From NCBI RefSeq assembly GCF_000003605.2, contig NW_003157231.1, positions 120,794 through 132,928 on the forward strand: 12,135 nucleotides of DNA. Reading direction: 5' to 3'. The first letter of the stretch is position 1. Each line of letters opens with the position of its first letter. Shown here in pieces: positions 1-6,880 of the stretch. Origin of the DNA: Saccoglossus kowalevskii. Its lineage: Eukaryota; Hemichordata; Enteropneusta; Harrimaniidae. The notes beneath the pieces are model-generated. The model was not told where the DNA came from. It did no database searches and saw nothing but the letters and a program-made list of their open reading frames with translations. A program made the position numbers and the translations under genes.

Positions 1-1540
1 TTGCGCATGCGTCAGGTGGTCATAGCGTGTCATAGTTTACCGACAAGCCTCTACCCATGAGCGTTTTTAGCGTGTGTTGTTATCGTCGCTTGGGACTCAA
101 TTCCCGCGCGTGCACAGGTGACGACACTCCCACTTTAAACTGAACGTGTATACAATATGTGAGGGGGAGATATTGTATGTAGAGTGAGAGAGAGTCGTTG
201 ATAAATAATCTCCACGCTTGGTTCAAAAATATTACTGGTCGATGATAAAGATACCCTCTATAATGCAGACGAGTTGTATTAAATAAGAAGGATGTTATTA
301 TTCAATAACGTGGAGACAGTATTATTTTATTCCAGTTTATCTTATACCGTAATAGATTATAGTATAAATATATACATGAGCTCGTATCAATACAGATATA
401 TCTACAATTTGATTAATATCGCCTATGAACAGGAATAGCATAAGATAATTACGTGATTCATAATCAAGTTAGCAATTCGTTTGTAGAATTGGTTAAAACT
501 TGTAAATATTACTGAGCGATGAGACGCAGAAGAAGATGTGAACCGGCTCAAATGATGACGATGACCAGCGAGTTGATTTCTTCCTACTGGTAAACAAGTT
601 TTAAAATATGTTATCTATAGCTGATAATATTTTTTTCATGAACGCAAAGAAATGGTAGAAACCGTTACAATTTACAAAAGAAAATAATTTCATCGCGGAA
701 TACTGTCTGCTAATGTGTTACTGGGTTGATCAAACCCACCGTCCTGTCGATTGCCAGGCGATGAAATATAAACAAACAAACACACTTCGTGGTTGACGAC
801 TATCTCGTCCTACTGCCACTCCGTTTGTGCTACGGAAAGAAAAAAATGAGTTTTTCACTTTGAAAGCGGCCAGAATCTACAAACATTGCCAAGCATACGT
901 TTTGTTGTGTTATGTTATACAGTGCAGTAGACCTAGAATCGATCTAGTGTGGTCAACGCTTACTAGAATACGGCGGTATATGTCAGGTCATATGGTAAGT
1001 GTAGCGCCATCTACGTTTACATTTGTTCATGATTGTTTCACTCGTGCTTTGACTTATTTACCTAATTTTGTGCAAAATATCCACCAGTTCAGCGAAAAAA
1101 AGGAAATATCCCCCAGTCTAGAGGAGGAAACGTTAAGAAAAAAGAAAAGGCGACATATGTATATGCGGGTTTATTGAGACACAATTTCACTTGTATCTAA
1201 GAACAGATTGCTAGGTCTGAAATCCACAGTCCATTGAATGAATCAATTTTGACGATTCAATAAATGCTAATTTTAAAAAATACTGCCTTGTCAACAAAAC
1301 GGATATACCAGACACATAGCTTTATCTCTTAATGCGTTGTATCTATTTTACTGCATTCCATGGCATATTTACTATCATACATTTAAATAAAATTCGACTA
1401 TCTATTAGTATTCCACCGTCACAACTTAAAAATTCACGAATATTTTTGTTAATCCACTAAAATACAATGCGTGATTTGACTGACTGGATTATTTCCGTTC
1501 GTAATTTACACGGCTTTCTAAGCAATTAAGCTGGTGTTAT
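1..1540. other. Upstream non-coding region of gene A
   Basis: No convincing gene is visible on either strand. The first 130 bases are richer in CpG than the rest and contain a near match to the NRF-1 site (GCGCATGCG at 3-11) and a possible splice donor (CAG|GTGACG, exon end 117), so this could be a promoter and non-coding first exon of gene A; that is inference. The remainder is AT-rich. The open frame at 827-1177 begins with GTG, has no recognisable domain and is not called. A minus-strand CTCF-like core lies at 1003-1013. Confidence 0.5.
1003..1013 (-). promoter_or_regulatory. CTCF-like core motif
   Basis: On the minus strand this reads TAGATGGCGCT, which fits the YAGRKGGCRSY core of the bilaterian CTCF consensus. 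The 5' CCA part of the consensus is not matched. A site this short may occur by chance, so it is only a candidate. Similar GGCGCT cores occur at 4275-4284 and 6047-6057. Confidence 0.2.
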
Positions 1541-1565
1541 ATGCTAATTGTATTATAATTAGCAT
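1541..1565. repeat. Perfect 9-bp inverted repeat in probable 5'UTR of gene A
   Basis: ATGCTAATT (1541-1549) and AATTAGCAT (1557-1565) are exact reverse complements separated by seven bases (GTATTAT). The structure ends 53 bases before the preferred start codon of gene A. It can form a hairpin in RNA, or be a paired homeodomain-type binding site in DNA because each arm contains a TAAT core. No equivalent was seen immediately upstream of genes B or C. Confidence 0.6.
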
Positions 1566-1618
1566 GGTCATTTTTCGCGCTTGTTACTTACTGTACGCGT
1601 ATGCCCGGAATAAGCACT

Positions 1619-3205
1619 ATGGTGTTGTTCGGAAGATCGTTTTTTCGAATTTCGTATTTCAAGCTCAGAGCAGTTTTAGTGATTGTATTGATTCTACATT
1701 TAGTTGTTCAGTTTTGGAAATGTTTCCCACAGCAGGGTGTAGCATCATCGTGCCCTGGGCAGTTGATTCGTACTATGTATACACGTGGCGTTATGTCTGC
1801 CGGGATTAATAACGAGAATATTGAGGGTAATCTACGTGAACAGATGCAAATTGGACGGCTGCGGTGTAACTGTCCTGAACCGCCTGACTGGTTAAGACCA
1901 GTCAATGCAAGGCGCATCAACGAAGGAAATAAGTGGGAGCTTGAGAAGAACAAACGACGAGAGCCATTGTCTGTTTGCAACGCCATGTCTCCATTTAATT
2001 ATATCGGAGGTGGTATCACCGTGGAGCCGTATCAAACAGTGCCCATCATTGGATTGTCACTTCACCCAGTTATCGAACGAATGTTACCACAGCTGAACAC
2101 AGACATTACTCTCAAAATATCATCTTTGAACAAGTTGGGAAAACCTCGTTTTTCAAAATCCTTTCACGAGATGTGCCTCTCAAATTGCCTAATCTCTGGA
2201 CAGGGGACAACTCAATTGAGCATAAACTTGAAGCGAAATATTTCACTTTTGAACTCGGTTTTAAAAAATAACATTCTTTATTCCAGTGATAACTATGAGC
2301 TCGATGCCCGTGATAAATTACAAATCACATTACTGAATTTCACAGCTGATATCTATGTTCGCATTCGAAGGGAACCATTGCCAGATCTGTATGATCCTGG
2401 TGAGAGAAATTCAGTCATCGATAAAGTCACAGTCATCACTAAAACATTTGAGAGGTACGACAGTGTTGATGAGTTTGTATCCAGCATTCATATGTTCTAT
2501 CCAAACTTGACAATAATAATTGCAGATGACTCTGAGTTTCCACAACCTATCAAAAAGGATCATGTTAAACACTTTATTATGCCTTTTCGAGAAGGAAGTT
2601 TTCCAGGAAGAAATTTAGCGTTGAGTCAAGTCAAAACTAAATACGTAATATTTTTAGATGATGATATGTTTTTCACTAGCAGGACTAATTTGGAGGCCAT
2701 GCTAGAAAAACTGGAAGACCCAAAAGCCGACATGGATATAGTTTGTGGTCGGGTGAAACATTTGTCTGAACTTAAAGGTTTCAGAAGAATTGGCTACAGT
2801 GGCACTCAAGGATACTGTAATTTAGGACCATTTGTTCCGCAAAATCATCAAGTCTATGGATACCCACAGTGCACATGGGGAGAAATGTTTATATTTTTCT
2901 TCATGGCTAAAACAGCAGTTCTCCGTAAAATCGGTGCATATCCACAGATTGTACAGGCTGCTCACGAAGAGGCATGGATAGACACGATAGGAAAGGCGAA
3001 GAGCGCGTTTTGTAGTGACAGTGTAGTCAGTCATAAACATTACAGCAACAGCAAGTATCTCGAATTCCGAAGGGAGTCGCATTCAGTGTTATACCGTGAT
3101 CCATTGGCATTATTTGAAAACAATATATGCTACTGGTGGCGTCGTTATAAATTTCCCGGTATCCATTCCTTCAATTTATACAGCCGTCAAAACAATCTGG
3201 AGTGA
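1619..3205 (+). CDS. B4GALNT1-like: Beta-1,4-N-acetylgalactosaminyltransferase 1-like (GT12), paralog A
   Basis: Predicted 528-aa type II Golgi membrane glycosyltransferase that would move GalNAc from UDP-GalNAc to a galactose-containing glycan; the acceptor is unknown. Order of parts: cytosolic tail 1-17, hydrophobic signal anchor about 18-33 ending in Trp-Lys, stem, CxCP (Cys83, Cys85), an N-terminal lumenal domain, then a GT-A domain from about residue 260. That domain has the ITKTFERYD and IIADDS segments, NLALSQV, the metal-binding Asp triad D347-D349, and AHEEAWID (H449 to D455), where GM2 synthases keep an equivalent acidic site. N-glycosylation sequons include NIS, NFT and NLT (N296). 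An in-frame ATG at 1601 gives six more residues, but the ATG at 1619 is chosen because it aligns with the start of B and has a stronger context (A at -3, G at +4). No introns interrupt it. Relative to B and C the stem is a few residues shorter. The family call is firm; substrate is inference. Confidence 0.88.
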   Translation: MVLFGRSFFRISYFKLRAVLVIVLILHLVVQFWKCFPQQGVASSCPGQLIRTMYTRGVMSAGINNENIEGNLREQMQIGRLRCNCPEPPDWLRPVNARRINEGNKWELEKNKRREPLSVCNAMSPFNYIGGGITVEPYQTVPIIGLSLHPVIERMLPQLNTDITLKISSLNKLGKPRFSKSFHEMCLSNCLISGQGTTQLSINLKRNISLLNSVLKNNILYSSDNYELDARDKLQITLLNFTADIYVRIRREPLPDLYDPGERNSVIDKVTVITKTFERYDSVDEFVSSIHMFYPNLTIIIADDSEFPQPIKKDHVKHFIMPFREGSFPGRNLALSQVKTKYVIFLDDDMFFTSRTNLEAMLEKLEDPKADMDIVCGRVKHLSELKGFRRIGYSGTQGYCNLGPFVPQNHQVYGYPQCTWGEMFIFFFMAKTAVLRKIGAYPQIVQAAHEEAWIDTIGKAKSAFCSDSVVSHKHYSNSKYLEFRRESHSVLYRDPLALFENNICYWWRRYKFPGIHSFNLYSRQNNLE

Positions 3206-3371
3206 GGCTCCCGGATACAGCAATTAATTTCGGTTTAATAGAAGCATTCGCAATACATAATTGATGTGATATGTTCTTCAGATATTTTCAGACTTATAAA
3301 ATATATCACCTAGTCTTGTAATCATTAATTGCATTAATCAAACCATGCTATGTTAATTGAAAGCTTGATGA

Positions 3372-3443
3372 AGCTTTTCCCGGGTAGAATATATATATTG
3401 CAGTTCCCGGTTTATTAATTATAATCTAGGATACGGAAAAGCT
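3372..3443. repeat. Inverted repeat with 9-bp arms in probable 3'UTR of gene A
   Basis: AGCTTTTCC (3372-3380) and GGAAAAGCT (3435-3443) are exact reverse complements about 170 bases after the stop codon. The interior contains CCCGGG and TTCCCGG. It may be an RNA hairpin or the edge of an old insertion. Only the arms are directly supported. Confidence 0.35.
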
Positions 3444-3610
3444 ACAATACCCGCGCTGTATTTTGTATAAAACCACGCCGTGTCTGGTCCAGTCGTGTGC
3501 TCTTATGCCAACATTTCGCAGTGATGCCGGAACAAACTCACACTATATTTATCGATTACATAATAACAACACCCACTTGTCATATGAAGGTGTTTTTATA
3601 TTGCCCAGGT

Positions 3611-3616
3611 AATAAA
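3611..3616 (+). promoter_or_regulatory. Candidate poly(A) signal for gene A (proximal)
   Basis: Canonical AATAAA about 400 bases after the stop of gene A. A second AATAAA lies further on at 4087-4092, and the sequence alone cannot say which is used. Confidence 0.35.
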
Positions 3617-3707
3617 AGATGAATAACAATTGAGTAAATGGTACAATGTAATCTTGAATTTGTCTACACGACTGGCATTCTGCATATACATACATAAATA
3701 CCTAATA

Positions 3708-3710
<3 letters not shown>

Positions 3711-3748
<38 letters not shown>
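3711..3748. repeat. (TAA)12 microsatellite
   Basis: Twelve uninterrupted TAA units plus TA, flanked on the left by a shorter interrupted run beginning near 3703. The long perfect run suggests it varies in length between individuals. Its place is in the AT-rich sequence downstream of gene A. Confidence 0.95.
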
Positions 3749-4086
3749 TAGTATTGATATGAATAGTTGTAATGTATCTATGTTGTAAAATTAACCAAGT
3801 CATACTATGTTAGCAACTGTTAAATATACATTTCACTTTTTATCACGATGCTTTCACATATGACGCGTTTAAAATAATCTACTTTTAATTATTCGCCAAA
3901 CATGTTACTAAACCAAAATGCGAATACAATATTGAGATTACTAAAGATACTTATAATGATCCCCGCATGTATGGTACATTTTGTACATGTTGTTATATTC
4001 CTTCTCGGTTGAATATTGCTTTATCATTTGTATATTATTTATTGCTAGTATATGTGTAAATTATGTAATTGAATTTATAATATGAC

Positions 4087-4092
4087 AATAAA
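4087..4092 (+). promoter_or_regulatory. Candidate poly(A) signal for gene A (distal)
   Basis: AATAAA (then AAG) followed within about 30 bases by a GT-containing stretch, the usual arrangement for cleavage. If used, the 3'UTR of gene A would be about 0.9 kb and carry the TAA microsatellite. Confidence 0.4.
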
Positions 4093-4574
4093 TAAGGTCA
4101 AGCATTGTTTCCGAAAAAAAATTTTTAATTTCGGATTATATATATAAGAGCTATGTATCTTGTTTTAGATTCCCAGAGATTATAGTTAAGTTTATATGTG
4201 AACTACATTGCGTTCATTCAATGTACTACATCGCATAGAGCACTATTGTACATGCTAGTGACACATAATACATGTGGTGGCGCTCTCCGCCGGATGTAAC
4301 GTATTTCGGTGACTCTGTACTGTAACGGCAACGTCATCCTTAAAGATACACCCCTCTGTTGTTTGACCAACATCTTTTTAACGACTTTTGAGGATTTATA
4401 CTAATAGTTTTAACAATGATTACAGAAACTTTTGAACCCTTCTCAGACACATTTGTTCATTGCAGCCTCATTTTGATGAAAATGGTAACGCCATTTAGCT
4501 GCACATTTATTTGCAGCTTTTTATTTTTAATTATAATACATACGACTTGAATCCCCCATCTGGCTAATATGCTG

Positions 4575-4845
4575 AACAACTTGCATGTCGCCAGATCAGA
4601 AGCACGGGCGTGTGGCAATGAAATCCCCTATCCCCTTACTCTCCTGACATTGCACCCTCTGACTTTCATCTCTTCCCAGCCATGAAGTTGGAAAGCGTCT
4701 CCCATATAATGCAGCCTTGATTTCTGAAGTTACGACGTGGTTGGAGGACCAACCTGGGGTGTTCTACACAAACGGTTTCCAGAGCTGCATCAATTGATGG
4801 GAGAAATGCATAACTCTGGGTGGTTCCTATGTAAAGAAAGACTAA
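4575..4845 (+). pseudogene. Mariner transposase fragment (broken)
   Basis: This is the coding part of the element described at 4575-4920. It matches the family from the end of the second-Asp region (HVAR, which normally follows DNARP) to the normal C-terminal YVKK-stop ending. The DNARP segment carrying the second catalytic Asp is not recognisable here, and the N-terminal helix-turn-helix region is missing. The number of lesions implies an old insertion. Confidence 0.85.
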
Positions 4846-4890
4846 TAACTGTGCCAAGTTTCATTAATCTCCTGCTATGAGAAATGGGTC

Positions 4891-4918
4891 AGGGGCATTA
4901 CTTATTGAACGCCCCTCG
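4891..4918 (+). repeat. 3' terminal inverted repeat of the mariner remnant
   Basis: The segment runs from AGGGGCATTACTTATTG to AACGCCCCTCG and is followed by TA. Its outer end on the opposite strand begins CGAGGGGCGTTCAATAAG, which has the form of a mariner terminal repeat. It also carries a small internal inverted repeat, AGGGGC (4891-4896) and GCCCCT (4911-4916). The partner repeat is absent from the window. Confidence 0.65.
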
Positions 4919-5099
4919 TAATTCCCTTCGAAATCGTGCTATTATGGTGTGTGAAGTATTGACATGACTAAGTGGGTTTAGAGCCCTTTCCTGGCACAAT
5001 ATGTTAACATACTTCGATTTATGGCCTGATAGCATTTTACAATTTACGATTTAGTTTCACCCATAGTCATCGGACCACGAAAGTGTAGGAAGCAAGTTG

Positions 5100-5164
5100 C
5101 TGTTGGTGGCGGTGTTAGTGTTGTTGCTGATGTTGTTGTTATTATTATTATTATTATTATTATT
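5100..5164. repeat. Compound trinucleotide tract (GTT-like, then ATT x8)
   Basis: A degenerate GTT/GTG/GCT run (5100-5140) passes directly into eight perfect ATT units (5141-5164). The shared period of three and the gradual change in unit suggest one microsatellite that has been interrupted by point changes. Confidence 0.85.
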
Positions 5165-5219
5165 TAATTAATTTATTTCAAGGTGTTAAAATGATGTTTC
5201 GTTGGTGATTAGTTTATCT

Positions 5220-5600
5220 TCACAATTATGCTTTATTTTATTTTTATCTTTTTAATATTTAGAAATACCAGTAAATCTATAAATTTCACGCTCTATGTTC
5301 TATTTTTATTTTTTAACTGTCATTTTTTTTTATATTTTTGGCTATTTCTGTTCATAACTATGTTTTAATTTATTTATTTATTTATATTTGCTTATTTTTT
5401 TATTTAAAATTTTTCTCATATAATACATCTCAATTACTTTTGTTGTTTTTTTGTTATTTTTGTTTGTTTTTTCATTTACCTGTCATTTTCCCTTCTAATT
5501 GTCGTTCATTACTATTAGCAGTTTCTATTATATTTCCATGTCTATTTTTATATTTCCAATTTTTCGTGTGTGCTTCAGTTTCATATTGGTTTAGTTGTAA
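5220..5600 (+). repeat. T-rich low-complexity stretch
   Basis: The + strand is dominated by T runs broken by single A, C or G bases, including repeated TTTATTTATTTAT. It carries no coding signal. Strong strand asymmetry of this length may come from an old poly(A)/poly(T) tail or simple-sequence drift; the source is not clear. Confidence 0.7.
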
Positions 5601-5765
5601 ATTTACTTCTATACTTGATATACTGTAAGTGTATTACAGAAACTTCACATATGTTCTCATTCCTTTAATAACTTTCAAATTTTACAGCTGTTTGTCAAAG
5701 CATTAGGCACTCTGTCCTCAGAATATAACACAGCTGTAGATCAGTTGTCGGCTTTGCTTAGCATA

Positions 5766-5827
5766 GAAACCCGGACGGAAAATATACATAACGTCTCCGC
5801 GTCTATGTTTATTTTCCATCGGGTTTC
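5766..5827. repeat. Long imperfect hairpin (about 24-bp arms)
   Basis: The left arm, 5766-5790, contains GAAACCCG, GGAAAAT and ACATA in order. The right arm, 5804-5827, contains TATGT, ATTTTCC and CGGGTTTC, the reverse complements in reverse order. There is a one-base bulge and two or three mismatches, with a loop of about 13 bases. It could be a small MITE-like palindrome or a structured RNA hairpin. It lies about 170 bases upstream of the CRE-containing block of gene B. Confidence 0.7.
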
Positions 5828-5994
5828 TCATCCGGTAATTAGATCACTGACCATACAACACATTTCATGGATTCCCTCTCCGATCATATTATTCTGTCAT
5901 ATTATTTGAACAATGTAAACATTTTTTTTTAAATTTTCGTGTTTGTCCCATGACTTTCCTCGGATACGTGATTTCCACGGCAAAGTTGAAAACA

Positions 5995-6004
5995 GTGACG
6001 TCAC
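5995..6004. promoter_or_regulatory. CRE palindrome GTGACGTCAC
   Basis: A perfect 10-bp palindrome with the full CREB/ATF site TGACGTCA at 5996-6003. It sits in a CpG-containing block about 0.9 kb upstream of the start of gene B and about 100 bases before a possible first-exon splice donor, so it may belong to the promoter of B. Confidence 0.45.
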
Positions 6005-6046
6005 TCCGAGGCCGAGAATACGACACAGACACGGACAGATATTTGA

Positions 6047-6057
6047 TAGAGGGCGCT
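6047..6057 (+). promoter_or_regulatory. CTCF-like core motif
   Basis: TAGAGGGCGCT matches the YAGRKGGCRSY core of the CTCF consensus exactly; the preceding CCA part is not matched. It lies 43 bases after the CRE palindrome in the spacer between genes A and B, a position where an insulator or promoter-bound CTCF would make sense. Confidence 0.3.
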
Positions 6058-6880
6058 ATTATAACACGCAAACCGTCTGCGCAGTGAATTTATTTATAAC
6101 ACAGGGTAAGGCGCTAACAACCAATACTGTTTAGTACCACGTATTTGTTGATGAGATGAAATCACGCCGTTTTGTGGTAGTTTATGCGTCAATTTAAAAG
6201 TGCATGAAACGTTTGCTCCATATCTGACAATAAATTCGAATAAAGGTACTTTTAAATTAGATGTATATGTATGCATACAATTACGTCATAATTGTCTATT
6301 GATTTATGTTATTGAATCCTTAGCACTAGAGCGGTTGAAGTAAATCGTTCCGTAAACTCATAATAAACATTAACGACAGTAGCTGACAGTTTAACAATAA
6401 TGATTGAACTAGGGAGTTCATTCTGACTCCGTTACTCATCAGGTAATACTGTCAATTCATGTTCTTTAAAACCTTCTTAAAATAGGTTATTGCACTTTCT
6501 ACATTTTGAGTCATATACTTGTACTCCATTCCACCTAAAAAGTTATTCTCTTACTTCCGCGTTTCATAGAGAGTGACAGAGAATATGTTAATTGAGCCAG
6601 CAAACTCATTCATATCCAATCGATATTTTTACGCTTTTTTCAACAATGGCACTCTAAAAAAACTGCCACTTTCATTACAAAGAGTGGGTTGAATTGTAAA
6701 CAACAGAATATTAATTTGTAGGAGTGTTAAATAGGAAATAATAATATGAACTGTGAATTATTGCTAATAACAGCAGTAGACTACGCAGCGTCCAAGCTGC
6801 CCTAATTGTACTTTATTACCAGCCGTTGTTAATACCCTCGCCAGCGATCCGTTGTATTAATATTACTCTCTTCCCTCACG

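Larger units (their letters stand above)
3206..4534. other. Spacer after gene A, including its probable 3'UTR
   Basis: No gene is supported. The stretch contains two AATAAA signals (3611-3616 and 4087-4092), a (TAA)n microsatellite, an inverted repeat at 3372-3443, and a short hairpin TCCGAAA...TTTCGGA around 4109-4134. The block at about 3445-3600 has higher GC than its surroundings and may be an inserted interspersed repeat, but I cannot name it. Around 4270-4345 there is another CpG-containing patch with a GGCGCT core and ACGTCA. The rest is AT-rich and featureless. Confidence 0.5.
4575..4920 (+). mobile_element. Truncated, decayed mariner (Tc1/mariner) element: transposase C-terminal end plus 3' terminal repeat
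   Basis: Three frames read in sequence give the C-terminal third of a mariner transposase. About 4584-4636 gives HVARS..ACGNEIPYP; 4637-4687 gives YSPDIAPSDFHLFPAMK, which contains the third catalytic Asp of the D,D34D triad (codon 4661-4663); 4723-4845 gives SEVTTWLEDQPGVFYTNGF, then WEKCITLGGSYVKKD and a stop. Two frame shifts and in-frame stops (for example TGA at 4795, probably a decayed CGA Arg codon) show it is dead. The 3' end runs to a likely terminal repeat at about 4891-4918, followed by TA (4919-4920), the mariner target dinucleotide. The 5' two thirds and the 5' terminal repeat are not in the window. Host insertion took place in the spacer between genes A and B. Confidence 0.85.
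4921..5765. other. Non-coding spacer with trinucleotide and T-rich tracts
   Basis: No gene is supported. It holds a triplet-repeat tract at 5100-5164 and a strongly T-rich low-complexity stretch at about 5220-5600. The open frame across 5338-5628 is just a translation of the T-rich tract (Phe, Leu, Tyr and Ile) and is not called. Confidence 0.6.
5828..6880. other. Upstream region of gene B
   Basis: No gene is supported. The part at about 5940-6120 is richer in CpG and contains a CRE palindrome, a CTCF-like core, and TATTTATAAC followed by a good splice donor (G|GTAAGG, GT at 6106-6107). A good acceptor with a CTAAT branch-like sequence and pyrimidines lies at 6821-6822 (TTATTACCAG). A 5'UTR intron of about 0.7 kb is therefore possible, with the whole coding region in the second exon. 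That model is inference. The rest is AT-rich. Confidence 0.4.

Noticed and set aside
722-738. tRNA T-arm-like 5-7-5 hairpin (TGGGT / ACCCA) followed by a SINE-like A-rich tail
   Set aside because: The loop lacks the TTCGA-type sequence, and no matching A box or acceptor stem was found upstream, so neither a tRNA nor a tRNA-derived SINE can be supported.
827-1177. 116-residue open frame upstream of gene A
   Set aside because: It starts at GTG, not ATG; its composition is unremarkable, no domain is recognisable, and no gene of this kind would be expected without other signals.
1601-1618. Upstream in-frame ATG for gene A
   Set aside because: Its context is poor (C at -3) and the extra six residues have no counterpart in B; the ATG at 1619 aligns with B and has a strong context.
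3711-3748. CRISPR-like or satellite array
   Set aside because: It is a simple TAA microsatellite; no repeat-spacer pattern exists anywhere in the window.
5338-5628. 96-residue hydrophobic open frame that looks like a membrane protein
   Set aside because: It is the translation of T-rich low-complexity DNA; Phe, Leu, Ile and Tyr runs follow from base composition.
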